Shown here: positions 23,713 to 33,522 of the stretch, piece after piece
How positions within the stretch are numbered: the stretch's first letter is position 1
Layout of the letters: the number at the start of each line of letters is the position of its first letter
Assembly (NCBI RefSeq): GCF_000739085.1
Contig: NZ_CP009110.1
Coordinates: forward strand, 1,736,001-1,800,000
Length of the DNA stretch: 64,000 nucleotides
Reading direction: 5' to 3'
Source: Amycolatopsis methanolica 239
GTDB lineage: Bacteria; Actinomycetota; Actinomycetes; Mycobacteriales; Pseudonocardiaceae
Notes under the pieces: model-generated
What the model saw: the letters and a program-made list of their open reading frames with translations, nothing else
Database searches by the model: none
What the model was told of the DNA's origin: nothing
Made by a program: the position numbers and the translations under genes

Positions 23713-25322
23713 TGCACCAGAGCAGGGCAGAACGGATGCGTCAGCCGCTCTCCACGGAGGTCATGAAGGCCACTGCGGAGAAGCACGGGGTGTGCGTGCG
23801 GCCGTTCACGATGGAGGTCGGCGACCCCGAGACGGGCGAGCTCCGCTACGTCGCCGTGCCGTGTGGCTCGACGGTGGAGAGCGTCTGTGGTCCGTGCGCG
23901 AAGAAGGCGAAGGCGTTGCGGATGGCGCAGTGCCGGGAGGGCTGGCACCTGACGGAGGAGCCGGACTTCGCCCCGGTCCCGCCATCTCCGGAGCAGAAGG
24001 AGTTGATGGAGTTCCGCGCTGATCTGGTGGCGCGGTATCGGGATGCGGTCGAGCACGGGGAGGAGGGGCAGGCCGACGAGTTGCGGGAGGAGATCCGCGG
24101 GGTCGATGAGGAACTTCGGCAACTCGGCATGCGCGGCCGGTTGCCCTCGCCGGATCTGCCAGGCAAGCGGCCGGTGAAGCGGACGACCAGGCGGCGGCAG
24201 GACGCACCCAACTTGCCGCGCAAGAAGGTCGCCAAAACGACGGTGGGACGGGAGTACGCCGGGAAGTTCCGGCCGTCGATGTTCGTGACGCTGACCTGCG
24301 ACACCTACGGGCGGGTGCGGGAGGACGGCACGCCGGTCGACATGGCGACCTATGACTACCGGCGGGCGGCGCGGGATGCGGTGCACTTCTCGTCCCTGGT
24401 GGATCGGTGGTGGCAGAACCTCCGCCGCGTCGTCGGGTGGGACGTGCAGTACTTCGCGACCGTGGAGCCGCAGAAGCGGACCGCTCCGCATCTCCATGCG
24501 GCGTTGCGGGGGTCGATTCCGCATGAGGTGCTGCGGCAGGTCACCGAGGCCACCTATCACCAGGTCTGGTGGCCGGCGCATGACCAGCTTGTCTACGGCG
24601 GAGATCGGCTGCCGGTGTGGGACATGCGGAGCAAGTCCTTTGTGGATCCGGAGAGCCGAGAGCCGTTGACGCAGTGGGAGGAGGCTGTGGAAGCGGTCGA
24701 GGAACCGGCGCATGTCGTGACGTTCGGTCGGCAGGTGCACTCGAAGGGCATCCTCGGCGGTACCGAAGAGGCCGGGCGGCACATCGGGTACCTGACGAAG
24801 TACCTCACCAAGTCGACGGGTGAGGTGGTCGAAGCCAGCAGCACCAGGCGGCGGGATCACCACGACCGTCTTCACGCTGAGCTGGCGGTCACCCCGTGTT
24901 CGCCGCGGTGCGCGGTGTGGCTGCTCTACGGTGTGCAACCGCTCGGCGTGACGAGTCGGACGACTCCGGGGCACTGCAAGGGGCGCGCGCACCGACGCAC
25001 CACGCTCGGGCTGCCTGGTCGGCGGGTGCTCGTCTCGCGCAAGTGGTCCGGGAAGTCGCTCGCGGATCACAAGGCGGACCGGAAGGCGTTCGTGCGGGAC
25101 ATGCTCGCGGGCGTCGGGATCGTGAAGCCGGAGGAGGACACCTCGCGGCTGATCTGGCGCAAGGTCGCGCCGGGGGATAGGGACGCGCCACCTCGGGCGC
25201 ACCTGCTCATGCGGGCCATCGCGGAGCGGATCACGTGGAAGGCCGAGTACGACCGTGCGCTTCTCGCGGCGGGGCCACCACCAGGGGAGCCAGAAACTTC
25301 GGCAACTCAGCTCGCGGCGTGA
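23712..25322 (+). CDS. replication initiator, RepSA family
   Basis: A 536-residue rolling-circle-type initiator of the kind found in pSAM2-like elements. An N-terminal zinc-binding part has CGSTVESVCGPCAKKAKALR. The initiator core has FVTLTCDTYGRV, YFATVEPQKRTAPHLHAALRG (the HxH motif) and HIGYLTKYLTKS with the likely nicking Tyr. A Cys/His cluster follows (CSPRCAVWLLYGVQP). It would nick the element origin after excision. The ATG overlaps the translocase stop, and xis follows 10 bp on. Confidence 0.88.
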   Translation: MHQSRAERMRQPLSTEVMKATAEKHGVCVRPFTMEVGDPETGELRYVAVPCGSTVESVCGPCAKKAKALRMAQCREGWHLTEEPDFAPVPPSPEQKELMEFRADLVARYRDAVEHGEEGQADELREEIRGVDEELRQLGMRGRLPSPDLPGKRPVKRTTRRRQDAPNLPRKKVAKTTVGREYAGKFRPSMFVTLTCDTYGRVREDGTPVDMATYDYRRAARDAVHFSSLVDRWWQNLRRVVGWDVQYFATVEPQKRTAPHLHAALRGSIPHEVLRQVTEATYHQVWWPAHDQLVYGGDRLPVWDMRSKSFVDPESREPLTQWEEAVEAVEEPAHVVTFGRQVHSKGILGGTEEAGRHIGYLTKYLTKSTGEVVEASSTRRRDHHDRLHAELAVTPCSPRCAVWLLYGVQPLGVTSRTTPGHCKGRAHRRTTLGLPGRRVLVSRKWSGKSLADHKADRKAFVRDMLAGVGIVKPEEDTSRLIWRKVAPGDRDAPPRAHLLMRAIAERITWKAEYDRALLAAGPPPGEPETSATQLAA

Positions 25323-25332
25323 AGGGGGATCG

Positions 25333-25542
25333 ATGGAAAGGGGCTATCTCAACGTGGAACAGGCGGCCGAGTACCTGAACACCTCGGTTCGCTTCATCCG
25401 GCGCATCGTCGCGGAGCGCCGGATCGCCTTCCACAAGGTCGGATCGCATGTGCGGTTCAAGCTCGAAGACCTGGAGGCGTTCGTGCAGGCCGGGCGGGTC
25501 GAGCCGATCACACGGACGACTTACCTGGGGAGGGCTGCGTGA
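25333..25542 (+). CDS. xis: excisionase, MerR-like helix-turn-helix
   Basis: A 69-residue DNA-binding protein: MERGYLNVEQAAEYLNTSVR then FIRRIVAERRIAFHKVGSHV and RFKLEDLEAFV, the HTH_17 excisionase pattern. GGGGGAT precedes the ATG. It directs the integrase toward excision. The stop overlaps the integrase start. Confidence 0.88.
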   Translation: MERGYLNVEQAAEYLNTSVRFIRRIVAERRIAFHKVGSHVRFKLEDLEAFVQAGRVEPITRTTYLGRAA

Positions 25543-26669
25543 TGGCGAACAAGAAGGGTCGCCGACGGTTCGGCGCGGTGCGTGAGCTGCCCTCGGGGCG
25601 GTGGCAGGCTCGCTACCTCGGGCCGGACGGGCGCACTCATCCTGCGCCGCACACGTTCCCGGGGAAGCGGGACGCCGAACAGTGGTTGTCGGTGGTGGAG
25701 GCGGAGATCCTGCGTGGGGACTGGCTGGACCCCGACTTGGCGCGGATCAGCTTCGCCGACTACGGGTGGGCGTGGATCAAGGAACGGAAGGTGTCGCAGC
25801 GGACTCGCGACGAGCACGACAGCATCTGGCGCAACCACGTCGAGCCGTTCCTCGGCCGCTACCAGGTGAACCAGATCAGCACCGAGGTGATCCGGCGGTG
25901 GCGTTCCGACCTCCTGGACTCGGGACGTTCGGAGGACCGGACGGCGAAGGCGTACCGGCTGGTGCGGTCGATGTTCACGACGGCGGTGGACGACGGGCGG
26001 ATCAAGCGGAACCCGTGCCGGATCAAGGGCGCGGACCAGCACCGCACACCTGAGCGGCCGCATGCGTCGATCGAGGAGGTGTACCGGCTGGCGGACCTGA
26101 TGCCGCGGCGGTACCGGTTCCTGATCCTGCTGGCCGCGTTCTCCGGGCTGCGGTGGGGTGAGCTGATCGCCCTTCGCGTGCGGGACCTGGACCGGGTGAA
26201 CATGGTGGCGCGGGTGGCCCGCCGGACGGCTGAGTTGCGGAGTGGGCGACTCGACGTGGGGCCCACCAAGTCCGCGGCCGGGGTGCGCACGGTGGCCCTT
26301 CCCCGCTTCCTGGCCGACGAGCTGGCGGAGCACCTGGCCGAGTTCGCCGAACCGGGGTCGGACGGGCTGCTGTTCGTCGGCAAGCGGGGCGGGGTGCTGC
26401 GGCGGGGAAACTTCCGTCGTGAGGTGGACTGGAAGAAGATCCTGGTCAAGGCCGGGTTGCCGGAGGGCTTCCACTTCCATGATCTCCGCCACACCGGCAA
26501 CCAGATGGCGGCGGAGGCCGGCGCGACCACGCGGGAGCTGATGCAGCGGATGGGGCAGAGCACCGCGCGGGCGGCGTTGATCTACCAGCACGCGACGAGC
26601 GCCCGGGACCGGCAGATCGCCGACGAGCTCAACGCCCGGGTGGAGCGCTACCGGCAGCGCGAGAGCTAG
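25542..26669 (+). CDS. int: tyrosine site-specific integrase
   Basis: A 375-residue phage-type integrase. An AP2-like N-terminal arm domain (RRFGAVRELPSGRWQARYLG) is followed by a SAM-like core-binding domain (about 65-160). The catalytic domain has Arg204 (SGLRWGEL), His313/Arg316/His317 (HDLRHTG) and the nucleophile Tyr348 (IYQHAT). The ATG overlaps the xis stop; a GTG one codon upstream is possible. It lies 86 bp from the right attachment site in the tRNA-Gly gene, its evident target. Confidence 0.95.
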   Translation: MANKKGRRRFGAVRELPSGRWQARYLGPDGRTHPAPHTFPGKRDAEQWLSVVEAEILRGDWLDPDLARISFADYGWAWIKERKVSQRTRDEHDSIWRNHVEPFLGRYQVNQISTEVIRRWRSDLLDSGRSEDRTAKAYRLVRSMFTTAVDDGRIKRNPCRIKGADQHRTPERPHASIEEVYRLADLMPRRYRFLILLAAFSGLRWGELIALRVRDLDRVNMVARVARRTAELRSGRLDVGPTKSAAGVRTVALPRFLADELAEHLAEFAEPGSDGLLFVGKRGGVLRRGNFRREVDWKKILVKAGLPEGFHFHDLRHTGNQMAAEAGATTRELMQRMGQSTARAALIYQHATSARDRQIADELNARVERYRQRES

Positions 26670-26687
26670 TGGCACGGTAATGGCACG
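26670..26687 (+). repeat. 18-bp arm-type repeat, right
   Basis: A perfect copy of the motif at 15407-15424, beginning right after the integrase stop codon and 68 bp before the right attachment repeat, in the same orientation. Confidence 0.7.
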
Positions 26688-26755
26688 ACAGCAGCGAGCG
26701 GCGGCCCCAAGAACCGGGGACCGCCGCTCGTTGTGGGTTTGACCTGCGAAGACAG

Positions 26756-26801
26756 TGAGAGCGGGCGACGGGAATCGAACCCGCACCACCAGTTTGGAAG
26801 A
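26756..26801. repeat. attachment site, integrase-proximal, within tRNA-Gly
   Basis: The 46-bp repeat that matches 15275-15320. Here it restores the complete tRNA gene, so integration leaves tRNA-Gly functional. Confidence 0.93.
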
Positions 26802-26830
26802 CTGGGGCTCTACCATTGAGCTACGCCCGC
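26760..26830 (-). tRNA. tRNA-Gly(TCC)
   Basis: A 71-nt cloverleaf on the reverse strand. The acceptor stem is GCGGGCG/CGCCCGC, the D arm AGCTCAATGGTAGAGC, the anticodon arm CCAGTCTTCCAAACTGG with anticodon TCC, and the T arm GCGGGTTCGATTCCCGT. CCA is not encoded. It is the integration target of the AICE. Confidence 0.95.
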
Positions 26831-26912
26831 ATGCACCCGCATCGTACGGGCGCGTCTGCGAGTCTAGCGGCTCGCGCTAGAGTGATCGCACCGCCCCGGC
26901 CCTGGGGCGAAC

Positions 26913-26989
26913 CGGGATGTGGCGCAGCTTGGTAGCGCATCCGCTTTGGGAGCGGAGGGTCGCAGGTTCAAATCCTGTCATCCCGACCA
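26913..26989 (+). tRNA. tRNA-Pro(TGG)
   Basis: The acceptor stem is CGGGATG/CATCCCG, the D arm GCGCAGCTTGGTAGCGC, the anticodon arm has loop TTTGGGA (anticodon TGG), and the T arm is CAGGTTCAAATCCTG. The 3' CCA is encoded. It is divergent from tRNA-Gly. Confidence 0.95.
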
Positions 26990-26996
26990 CGGTCAC

Positions 26997-27027
26997 CCGG
27001 CCGGTCGCCCGCGTGGCGGCCGGCCGG
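26997..27027 (+). terminator. terminator after tRNA-Pro
   Basis: A 13-bp stem CCGGCCGGTCGCC / GGCGGCCGGCCGG with one G-T pair and a 5-nt loop begins 7 bp after the tRNA. Confidence 0.7.
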
Positions 27028-27269
27028 ACTCATGCCGGGCGACGGGCGCAGCGTCCGGCAAGCGCTTCATTTTCGTCACCGCCATCCTGAATTGTGTTCA
27101 ACAACACTTCGTGAGCCAGGAACCGGAACCTTGTGCGTCACGCAATCAGGTGACCTCGGTTAGCTACTTCGCAGTATGGCTGAGATTTTCTCCTCCTTCA
27201 CTTATCGCCCTCCAGTAGATCTGGGGTGGTGCTTTTTTCCAACGGTGAACGAAGGACGTAATAGGCTCG

Positions 27270-27812
27270 ATGACGGAATTGACGTTCGGTTGGATCACGC
27301 CCGTTCTGTCCTACGTCATGGCGTGCGTGGGTAGCGCGCTCGGTCTCCGCTGCATGGTGCGAGCGCTTTCCGCGACCGGCCGTTCCCGCCGCCACTGGCT
27401 CGTCAACGGCGCCATGGCCATCGGCACCGGGATCTGGACCATGCACTTCATCGCGATGATGGGGTTCGGCGTCACGGGCAGCGAAATCCGCTACGACGTC
27501 CCGCTCACGGTGCTCAGCTTGCTGGTCGCCATCGCGGTCGTCGGCATCGGCGTGTTCGCCGTGGGATACCTCGTTCCAAGACGCTCGCCGTGCTCGTCGG
27601 CGGCGTCCTCGCCGGCCTGGGCGTCGCCGCCATGCACTACACCGGAATGGCGGCGGTCAGCGTCGAAGTCCACGGCGGGCATTCTGTGACCAGCGGCGCC
27701 ACCCCCATGTAGTTCGTGTTCCCGCTCACCGTCGTGCTGGGTTCCTGCCTCTTTCTGACCTCGGCGTTCGTCGCGCTTTCCCCAGGTTCGCAAAAGGAAC
27801 TGACGACAACCT
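27270..27812 (+). pseudogene. MHYT-domain membrane sensor, broken
   Basis: The first 105 codons encode an MHYT-type membrane protein: FGWITPVLSYVMACVGSALG, IGTGIWTMHFIAMMGF, VPLTVLSLLVAIAVVGIGVF. Near 27575 the frame shifts by one. The continuing sequence (KTLAVLVGGVLAGLGVAAMH, then YTGMAAVSVEVHGG) is in another frame, followed by a TAG at 27709 inside the last helix region. MHYT proteins are thought to sense small ligands through metal-bound Met/His. This copy cannot make the full protein. Confidence 0.8.
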
Positions 27813-27848
27813 GAGTGAACCGCGAACGAATTCCGCAATTAGAGAACC

Positions 27849-28690
27849 ATGGCCGAGCGCCGAGAAAAGCATGCCCGCATTTCGCCGGCACCCCGGCTCG
27901 TCGACCGCCTGACGCCGCGGTCCGTCCGCGCGAAGATCGTCGCCCTGCTCATGGTGCCGGTGGTCTCGCTCACGGTGCCGGTGGTCTCGCTCATGGTCCT
28001 GTGGGGCCTGGCCACGGCCTCGGCCGTGCAGACCGCGTGGAACCAGCGTCAGGTCGAGGAGTTCGACACGCACCTGACCGCGCCGGTCGCCGGCCTGGTC
28101 AGCGGCCTGCAAGCCGAACGCGCGGTCGTCGCCGCCCACCTCGCCGGCTCCGGTGACCTGCTCTTGCTCGAACAGCGGTACGCCCAGACCCGTGCCGCGC
28201 TCACGACGCTCCGCGACGGCGTGACCCTGGTCGCCGCCGACCTCGCCGGGATCGCGCCCGACCTGAAGCCGCCTCGGCGACCTCGTCGCCGACGTGACCA
28301 GGCTGAGCGGCGCCCAGGGCGCGGTGACCGCCCGCCAGGCCGACTGGCGCGCCACCTTCGACGCCTACTCCGGCGCGATCGACACCGCCTTCGCGGTCGA
28401 ATCCGCGCTCGCCGACATCCACGACATCCGGTCGCCCTGGCCGTGGCCGCCCTCGGCCGCGTCGGCGAAATGCTCGCCCGGCAGGACGCCGCGGCCCGCG
28501 CCGCTGCCGCCGGACGCGCGAACGCCGAGACCCACCGCGCCTTCGTCGACGCCTCGGCGGGCAACGCGTCCTCACCGCCGGGCTGCTGTCCGACCTGCCG
28601 GACGCCCAGCGGGAAGCCCTCCGCGACATCACCACCAGCGACTCCTACCGCGCCCTCACCGACGTGCAGAACTCCGTGCAGGCCGACACA
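27849..28690 (+). pseudogene. nitrate/nitrite-sensor (NIT-domain) kinase, decayed 5' fragment
   Basis: It begins like an intact sensor: MAERREKHARISPAPRLVDR, LTPRSVRAKIVALLMVPVVS, then a transmembrane helix and the NIT-domain segment ERAVVAAHLAGSGDLLLLEQ. Frameshifts near 28268, 28430 and 28565 move the rest (LSGAQGAVTARQADWRATFD, VAALGRVGEMLARQDAAARA, LPDAQREALRDITTSDSYRA) between frames. The HAMP and kinase parts are missing. A direct repeat in the transmembrane segment (MVPVVSLTVPVVSLMV) is an additional slip. It lies next to the broken MHYT gene. Confidence 0.78.
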
Positions 28691-28828
28691 GTAGTGCGGG
28701 GGCTTCGGCTGGAGGGCCGGGCTGCCGCTCGGCGGAGGGGCAACAGCGCGGGCCTGCGACCTGGGCGGGCCGGCGCCGCCGCGGCGGGTGAGCCGCCAGG
28801 AAGGATCAGCGCGCCCGGGTCACCACGG

Positions 28829-29788
28829 TCAGGAGCCCTGCTCGCGGCGGGCGCGGGCCCGGCGTTTGCCCTCGTGCATCGCCTGCACGCGGGCGATCGG
28901 GATGGTGCGGCCGTGTTCCACGAGCTCCGCCGGCAGCTCCTGCGGGTCGGGCAGCGACTCGGTCCACGGGTCGTCCGAGCCCAGCAGCCGCAGGGCCTCG
29001 CGGAGGGTGAAGTCGCTTGGGTGCACGTTGTCCAGGTCGCTCCACGGCACCGGGAACGACACCGGCAGACCGGGCCGCACCCGCGGGCTGTAGACCGCCA
29101 CCACGGTCGCGCCACCCGCGCGGGTCGAGTCGAGGAAGACCTTGCCCTCGCGGTCCTCGCGGATGAACGCCGTCGTCGCCAGTTCCGGGTCGAGCGCCTC
29201 GGCGCGCGCGGCCAGCGCCCGGGTCGCCGCGGCGGCCTGCTCCGCATCGGCGCCGCGCACCGGCACGAAGATGTGCACCCCCTTGGAACCGCTCGTCTTC
29301 ACCGCGCCGGCCAGACCGCAGTCGTCCAGCGCGCGGCGCACCAGGTGGGCCGCGCGCACCGCCAGGTCGAAGGCCGCCGAGCCCTCCGGCGGGTCCAGGT
29401 CCAGCACCAGGTGCGTCGGCCGGTCCAGGTGCCCGGCGGTGCCCAGCGTCGGGTGGTACTCGATCGCCCGCTGGTTGCCGAACCACAGGAGCGTGCGGCG
29501 GTCGTCGCACAGGGCGTAGGTCACCTGCCGGTGCGAGCTCTCCGCCCACATGCTCACCCGCGGCACCCATTCCGGGGTGTACTTCGGCAGGTTCTTCTGC
29601 ATGAACGGGTCCTGACCGCGCAGCACCCGCACGACGGACAACGGCCGGTCCCGCAGCGCCGCGATCATCCGGTCGGCGACCGCGTCCAGGTAGTCGACCA
29701 GATCGCGCTTCGTGGCGCCGGCATCGGCGAACAGTGACTTGTCGAGATTCGTCAACGAAACGCCGTCCCGCACCTCTGCGCTGCTCAT
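28829..29788 (-). CDS. LigD-type polymerase/primase domain protein (NHEJ)
   Basis: A 319-residue stand-alone PolDom of the LigD/archaeo-eukaryotic primase type: LTNLDKSLFADAGATKRDLV, WFGNQRAIEYHPTLG, HLVLDLDPPEGSAAFDLAVR (the catalytic DLDP acidic pair), KTSGSKGVHIFVPV and PVPWSDLDNVHPSDFTLREA. Such proteins fill gaps during non-homologous end joining. No ligase or nuclease domain is fused. Start MSSAEVRDGVSLTN. It is divergent from the Ser/Thr kinase gene. Confidence 0.9.
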   Translation of the reverse strand: MSSAEVRDGVSLTNLDKSLFADAGATKRDLVDYLDAVADRMIAALRDRPLSVVRVLRGQDPFMQKNLPKYTPEWVPRVSMWAESSHRQVTYALCDDRRTLLWFGNQRAIEYHPTLGTAGHLDRPTHLVLDLDPPEGSAAFDLAVRAAHLVRRALDDCGLAGAVKTSGSKGVHIFVPVRGADAEQAAAATRALAARAEALDPELATTAFIREDREGKVFLDSTRAGGATVVAVYSPRVRPGLPVSFPVPWSDLDNVHPSDFTLREALRLLGSDDPWTESLPDPQELPAELVEHGRTIPIARVQAMHEGKRRARARREQGS

Positions 29789-29869
29789 GGCCCCACTCTT
29801 GCCGATCCTCCTCGCCCGGGCCACCCCTGACCGGGTTTGCCGCCACCCGCGCGGGGGTAGCGATTCCCC

Positions 29870-30952
<1,083 letters not shown>

Positions 30953-30956
30953 GGCG

Positions 30957-31412
30957 TCAGACCCTCTTGCTCATGTGCACCAGCGCGCCGTCGAGGAACG
31001 GCTCCTCGCGGTCCACCCGGTAACCCAGCCGCCGGTAGAAGCGGATGTTCTCGGTGAACAGGGCGTTCGTGTAGAGCCGCACGCCAGGCAGGCCCATCGA
31101 CTGCGCCAGCAGGTCGGCGTGCCGCATCAGCAGGCGTCCGTGACCTGCGCCCTGCGCGGAGGGCCGCACGGCGACGTTTTCGATCAGCAGGTGGTCCACC
31201 GCGGGGATCATCTCGATCAACGCGACCAGCTGGTCGTCGTCGTAGAGCAGGTCGATGCGGTGGGCGGTGACGGCCTGCCGGTAGTCCGTGCGCATCGGCA
31301 GGGGTTCGCGCTGGATGATGTCCACCCACTTCGCGTACGCGGCGTGGACCAGTTCCCGGATCGCGTCGGCGTCGTCGGGCGTCGCGCGTCGGAAGAGGTA
31401 CTTGTGCGGCAT
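30957..31412 (-). CDS. GNAT-family N-acetyltransferase
   Basis: A 151-residue acetyltransferase with the acetyl-CoA loop VAVRPSAQGAGHGRLLMRHA (about 84-103) and the C-terminal LYTNALFTENIRFYRRLGYR motif. The start ATG has GGAGGAG four bases upstream. The substrate is unknown. It converges on the kinase gene with a 4-bp gap. Confidence 0.87.
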   Translation of the reverse strand: MPHKYLFRRATPDDADAIRELVHAAYAKWVDIIQREPLPMRTDYRQAVTAHRIDLLYDDDQLVALIEMIPAVDHLLIENVAVRPSAQGAGHGRLLMRHADLLAQSMGLPGVRLYTNALFTENIRFYRRLGYRVDREEPFLDGALVHMSKRV

Positions 31413-31497
31413 TTCTCCTCCTTCGCGGCTGGGCGGTTGCCCGTGGGCCCGGGGGGTACCCGTTGACCGCACGAACAGCCGAGTATCAGGAGAGCGT

Positions 31498-32031
31498 ATG
31501 GCGCAGCACGCCGGGCTCCGGGACCTCGCCGCCGCGGGTCGCGCCGAGGCCGACGCCTACCGGGGGAATCACGACCGTCCGCTGGGCGGCTACCTCGTCG
31601 TCCTGCTCGTGTACACCTCGCTCGTGGCGACGGCGGCGCTCGCGGCTCTGCTCACCGGCCGCAAGATGCCCCGTGACCTGCGGGTGTCCGACATCGCCCT
31701 GATGGCGATGGGTACCCACAAACTGGCCAGGACGATCAGCAAGGACGCCGTCACCAGCCCCCTGCGCGCCCCGTTCACCCGATACGCGGACACCGCCGGG
31801 CCCGCCGAGGTGATGGAGGAGGTGCGCAAGCCCTCCGGGCTGCGGCACAGCCTCGGCGAGCTGCTCAGCTGCCCGTTCTGCCTCGACATGTGGGTGGTGA
31901 CCGGGTTCACCGTCGGCCACGTCTTCGCGCCTCGTGTGACGCGCCTGGTCGCGGCGGCGCTGGCCGCGCTGGCCGGCGCGGATTTCCTCCAGCTCGCCTA
32001 CGCGAAGGCGCAACAGATCGCCGAGGGCTGA
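31498..32031 (+). CDS. DUF1360 family membrane protein
   Basis: A 177-residue protein with hydrophobic segments at about 31-52 (YLVVLLVYTSLVATAALAAL), 130-150 (LDMWVVTGFTVGHVF) and the C terminus. It carries the DUF1360 signature of MGTHKLARTISKDAVTSPLR, then a SCPFCLDMW motif with two Cys. A spore-coat relation has been proposed for the family in Bacillus; the function in actinobacteria is unknown. An AGGAG lies 7 bp before the ATG. Confidence 0.8.
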   Translation: MAQHAGLRDLAAAGRAEADAYRGNHDRPLGGYLVVLLVYTSLVATAALAALLTGRKMPRDLRVSDIALMAMGTHKLARTISKDAVTSPLRAPFTRYADTAGPAEVMEEVRKPSGLRHSLGELLSCPFCLDMWVVTGFTVGHVFAPRVTRLVAAALAALAGADFLQLAYAKAQQIAEG

Positions 32032-32089
32032 GCCAGCCGGGTGTCGCGGAGGAGAAGCAGGGGTACTCGCACCGCGGACAGGAGGTGCG

Positions 32090-33478
32090 ATGACTGAGCT
32101 GATGACCCGGGAAGACGCGGCCATCGAGGTCCGCGACCCCGCGAGTGGCGAGTTGGTGGGACGCGTGCCGAGCGCGACCGCGGACGAGGTCGCCGAGGCG
32201 GTGCGCGCGGCGCGGGCGGCGTTCGCGGGCTGGGAGCGGACCGCCGCGGGGGAGCGCGCTGCCGCGTTGAAGGCCGCGGCGGCCGAACTGCGCGAGCGGG
32301 CCGACGAGCTGGCCGCGATGAACAACCGCGAGACCGGCAAGCTGCCGGACGAGGCACGCGAAGGTGTCCTCGCCGGTGCGGGGACCCTGGAGCAGTACGC
32401 GGAGCTGGGGCCCGCCCACCGCGGGCGGAGCCTGCAGGGCGGCTGGGACGCGACGGATCTGATGGTGCCCGGGCCGCGTGGTCTCGTGGTTGCGCTGACG
32501 CCGTGGAACGACCCGGTCGCGGTCGCGTGCGGGCTGATCGGCGCGGCGCTGGCGACGGGCAACGTCGTCGTGCACAAGCCGAGCGAGCGGTGCCCGCACG
32601 TGGGGCGGATGCTGACCGAGCTGATCGCGCGGCACTTGCCCGCGGACGTGCTGGTCTGCGTGGACGGCGACGGCCGGGTGGGCGCGCGGCTCGCGGAGTG
32701 CGCGGACGTGGATGTGATCGCGCACGTCGGCAGCACCGCGACCGGCCGTTCGGTGGCGGTGGCCGCGGCGCGGACCGGGGCGAAGGTGCTGCTGGAGAAC
32801 GGCGGCAACGACGCGCTGATCGTCGACGCGGGTGTGGATCCCAGGTGGGCGGCCGAGCAGGCCGCGCTGGGGGCGTTCGCGAACGCCGGGCAGATCTGCG
32901 TGTCGGTGGAGCGGATCTACGTGCACCGGTCGGTGGCCGGCGAGTTCCTGGACGCGCTCGTGGCGGAGGCGCGCAAGCGCCCGTCCGAGGTGCCGATGGC
33001 GCCGCTGGTGGACGAGCGTCAGCGCGAGCACGTGCACTCGCACGTCGAAGACGCGGTGGCGCAGGGCGCGTCGCTGCTGGCCGGCGGGACGTTGCCGGAC
33101 GGGCCGGGCGCGCACTACCCGGCGACCGTGCTGGCCGGGTGCACGCCGTCGATGCGGGTGCTGAGCGAGGAGACCTTCGGGCCGGTCGCGCCGGTGCGCG
33201 TGGCGGACAGCTTCGGCCAGGCGCTGGAAGAGGCGGCCGACGACCGGTACGGCCTCACTGCGACGGTGCTGAGCGACTCGATGGCCCACGCGCAGCGGGC
33301 GTGGCGGGAACTGCCCGTGGGGACGGTGAAGGTGAACAACGTCTTCGGTGGCGCGCCCGCCGGGGCGGCCCACCCGCGCAAGGCCAGCGGCGAGGGGTTC
33401 GGCTACGGGCCGGAGCTGCTCGACGAGATGACCGTGACGAAGGTCGTCCACATCGGACCGTCCGGCGCTCGGGCGTGA
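32090..33478 (+). CDS. NAD(P)-dependent aldehyde dehydrogenase
   Basis: A 462-residue ALDH-superfamily enzyme oxidising an aldehyde to an acid. It shows LTPWNDPVAVACGLIGAALATGN, the Rossmann loop HVGSTATGRSVAVAAA, the general base Glu236 (LLENGGND), and the nucleophile Cys270 (FANAGQICVSVER), with the usual 34-residue spacing. SEETFGPVAPV and the C-terminal oligomerisation strand are present. The usual ELGG is ENGG here. GGAGG precedes the ATG. The substrate cannot be read from context. Confidence 0.9.
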   Translation: MTELMTREDAAIEVRDPASGELVGRVPSATADEVAEAVRAARAAFAGWERTAAGERAAALKAAAAELRERADELAAMNNRETGKLPDEAREGVLAGAGTLEQYAELGPAHRGRSLQGGWDATDLMVPGPRGLVVALTPWNDPVAVACGLIGAALATGNVVVHKPSERCPHVGRMLTELIARHLPADVLVCVDGDGRVGARLAECADVDVIAHVGSTATGRSVAVAAARTGAKVLLENGGNDALIVDAGVDPRWAAEQAALGAFANAGQICVSVERIYVHRSVAGEFLDALVAEARKRPSEVPMAPLVDERQREHVHSHVEDAVAQGASLLAGGTLPDGPGAHYPATVLAGCTPSMRVLSEETFGPVAPVRVADSFGQALEEAADDRYGLTATVLSDSMAHAQRAWRELPVGTVKVNNVFGGAPAGAAHPRKASGEGFGYGPELLDEMTVTKVVHIGPSGARA

Positions 33479-33522
33479 GCGTCCGGTCCCGGCCACTCCC
33501 CGGGGCGGGACCCGAACGCGCG

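Larger units (their letters stand above)
15275..26801. mobile_element. integrative element of AICE (pSAM2-like) type
   Basis: An 11.5-kb element bounded by a perfect 46-bp direct repeat that is the 3' end of tRNA-Gly(TCC). The modules, left to right, are: AAA+/DUF6414 cargo, XRE/TPR regulator and flavoprotein, Pra-like activator, GntR regulator, zinc-ribbon miniproteins, FtsK/TraB-like translocase, RepSA-like initiator, Xis and tyrosine integrase. Integrase next to the intact tRNA, a Rep for replicative excision and a single translocase for double-stranded DNA transfer are the defining parts of actinomycete integrative and conjugative elements. The cargo is AT-richer than the core. Confidence 0.9.

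Noticed and set aside
24889..25191. Small reverse-strand genes opposite the rep gene
   Set aside because: No ribosome-binding sites and Arg/Pro/Ala-biased shadows of the initiator frame.
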